Below, piece by piece: positions 6,417-7,533 of a stretch of DNA of 7,533 bases; positions within the stretch are counted from its first letter, which is position 1, and the number at the start of each line of letters is the position of its first letter. The stretch covers positions 1 through 7,533 of the forward strand of contig CAUEKH010000113.1 of the NCBI GenBank assembly GCA_959018155.1, in the 5' to 3' direction. Source of the stretch: an uncultured Hungatella sp. GTDB taxonomy: Bacteria; Bacillota; Clostridia; Lachnospirales; Lachnospiraceae. A program made the position numbers and the translations under genes. Below the pieces are notes generated by a model. That model saw only the letters and a program-made list of their open reading frames with translations. It did no database searches and was not told the DNA's origin.

Positions 6417-6447
6417 CCTGTTTTGCCGCTGAAAGCGAGGAAAGAAT

Positions 6448-7449
6448 ATGAAAAAAGCAGCAGTGATCGGTTTGGGAGATATTTCTCCCATCCATCTGGC
6501 CGCCATCGCGGGCAACCCGGACATCGAGCTGTGCGCGGTGTGCGACATTGATCCCGAAGCAGGGCAGCGCGCCCCGGAGGGTGTGCCCTTTTACACGGAT
6601 TATGAGGAGATGCTGCGGGAGGCAAAGCCGGACTGCGTACACGTTTGTCTGCCGCATTACCTGCATTATCCCGTCTCGAAATATTTTGCCGAGCACGGCG
6701 TGAACGTATTCTGCGAAAAGCCCGTGGCGCTGAACACCGCGCAGGCAAAGGAATTTGCCGCGCTGGAGACCGCGCACCCCGAGGTGCACATCGGCATCTG
6801 CCTGCAGAACAGGCTGAACGAATCCGTCGAGATGCTCAAGAGCATCATCGAGAGCGGTGAATACGGCAGGGTGCTGGGGACAAAAGGCATCGTGCCCTGG
6901 GCGCGCCCCAAGCAGTATTATGACTGCAAGCCCTGGCGCGGCAAGTGGGAAACGGCCGGCGGCGGCTGTATGATCAACCAGTCTGTGCATACGCTGGACC
7001 TGCTGTACTTTCTCGGCGGCCCGGTAAAAAGCCTGCGGGCAAGCGTCAGCCAGCTTTTGGACTACGGCATTGAAGTGGAAGACACCGTGGCCGCGCAGCT
7101 CACCTATGCGGACGGAGGCAAAGGCCTGTTCATGGCCACCAACGCCAACTACAAAAATGAAAGCGTGCAGATTGGCGTACAGTTGGAAAAGGCGGATTTC
7201 GCCATCATCGAAAACGTGCTGTACCGCGTCGCCCAGGACGGTTCCCGCGAGGAGCTGTGTGAGGACGCGCGCCTTCCGGGCACCAAGTTCTATTACGGCG
7301 CCAGCCATGCAAAGCTCATCGGCAAGTTCTACAAGGCGCTGGAAGACGGTACGGACGATTACATCCATGTGCGCGACGCCGAAATGAGCATACGGCTCAT
7401 CGACGCTGTGCAGGAGGCAGGCCGCACGGGCGGCAGTGTGGCGCTGTAA
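6448..7449 (+). CDS. Second Gfo/Idh/MocA family oxidoreductase
   Basis: The 333-residue protein is a compact, typical-length member of the family. It has a Rossmann strand with GLGDIS at 8-13, EKP at 90-92, and GGGCMINQSVHTLDLL at 171-186, with His181 and Asp184 in the catalytic positions. It shares blocks with the upstream gene (PHYLH, EHG, AHPEV, ESGE-G, RP--YY, WR--W, NQ--H-LDL), so the pair are diverged paralogues rather than a recent duplication. The nucleotide motif is GxGxxS rather than GxGxxG. GAGG at 6437-6440 precedes ATG by 7 nt. It lies 86 nt after the first oxidoreductase, across a strong hairpin, and 43 nt before the next gene, in an apparent operon. It may act on the product of the first enzyme or on a related sugar; that is inference. 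Confidence 0.9.
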   Translation: MKKAAVIGLGDISPIHLAAIAGNPDIELCAVCDIDPEAGQRAPEGVPFYTDYEEMLREAKPDCVHVCLPHYLHYPVSKYFAEHGVNVFCEKPVALNTAQAKEFAALETAHPEVHIGICLQNRLNESVEMLKSIIESGEYGRVLGTKGIVPWARPKQYYDCKPWRGKWETAGGGCMINQSVHTLDLLYFLGGPVKSLRASVSQLLDYGIEVEDTVAAQLTYADGGKGLFMATNANYKNESVQIGVQLEKADFAIIENVLYRVAQDGSREELCEDARLPGTKFYYGASHAKLIGKFYKALEDGTDDYIHVRDAEMSIRLIDAVQEAGRTGGSVAL

Positions 7450-7492
7450 GCGTGCAGGGCCGCAAAAAACGAAAGAAAAAGGAGCAGAACTT

Positions 7493-7533
7493 ATGAAAAA
7501 AGGTTTGATCGGCGTTCAGATGAGCACCATCGC
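7493..7533 (+). CDS. Start of a probable sugar phosphate isomerase/epimerase (TIM barrel), cut by the window edge
   Basis: ATG 7493 has AGGAG at 7480-7484 with 8 nt spacing and stays open to the window end, giving MKKGLIGVQMSTI. A first beta strand ending in GVQMSTI is typical of xylose-isomerase-like TIM-barrel proteins (sugar phosphate isomerase/epimerase family), which often sit beside Gfo/Idh/MocA oxidoreductases. Only 13 residues are visible, so the family is a guess based on this strand and the neighbours. It starts 43 nt after the second oxidoreductase, presumably in the same transcript. Confidence 0.55.
   Translation, partial: MKKGLIGVQMSTI

Noticed and set aside
5462..6748. 428-codon open frame on the minus strand
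   Set aside because: It spans the antisense of the first oxidoreductase and the intergenic hairpin. The composition is Ala/Arg/Gly-rich, typical of a GC shadow frame.
6139..7368. 409-codon open frame on the minus strand opposite the oxidoreductases
   Set aside because: It lies antisense to two clear Gfo/Idh/MocA genes in GC-rich DNA, where few stops occur in the opposite frame; its translation shows no recognisable motif.

Overview
The window looks like a chromosomal segment of a gut-type Clostridium relative, most likely Lachnospiraceae. The reasons are AGGAGG-type ribosome binding sites, sigma-A-like promoters, moderately AT-rich left-hand genes, and a PurF-like protein and oxidoreductase cluster of a kind I associate with that family. 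This placement is inference. No tRNA, rRNA, CRISPR array, insertion sequence or phage gene is visible.

Left edge (1-208): the last codons of a membrane protein, probably an FtsX-like ABC transporter permease, are followed by a 39-codon ORF encoding a one-helix membrane microprotein. A good promoter at 217-245 then opens a new unit.

Region 285-3352 is the most interesting part. It is a tightly overlapping three-gene operon: a DUF262 (ParB/GmrS-like) protein, an ABC-type AAA ATPase of the DUF3696 kind, and a 281-residue protein I cannot name. DUF262 domains and solitary ABC-type ATPases are typical of anti-phage systems, so a compact defence module is a reasonable hypothesis. The DUF262 reading frame is interrupted by an in-frame TAG at 375-377. 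This lies inside its N-terminal region, downstream of a promoter and a plausible GTG start at 285. The operon may therefore be partly inactivated, or the first gene may be restarted at ATG 423.

Region 3353-4985 holds one minus-strand gene with its own promoter, a structured leader of about 100 nt, and an intrinsic terminator. The gene is a PurF-like amidophosphoribosyltransferase. Its phosphoribosyltransferase motif and Fe-S cysteines are intact, but all four glutaminase residues compared are replaced, including the N-terminal nucleophile (Cys to Gly).

Region 5074-7533, on the plus strand and GC-rich, starts a carbohydrate-type cluster. It has two related Gfo/Idh/MocA oxidoreductases separated by a strong GC hairpin, then the start of a probable TIM-barrel sugar isomerase/epimerase. 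Together these suggest oxidation of a sugar, inositol or glycoside to a keto form and its further conversion; the substrate cannot be read from the sequence. Base composition rises from about 33% GC (1441-1500, hand count) to about 67% (7081-7140), so the parts probably have different histories.
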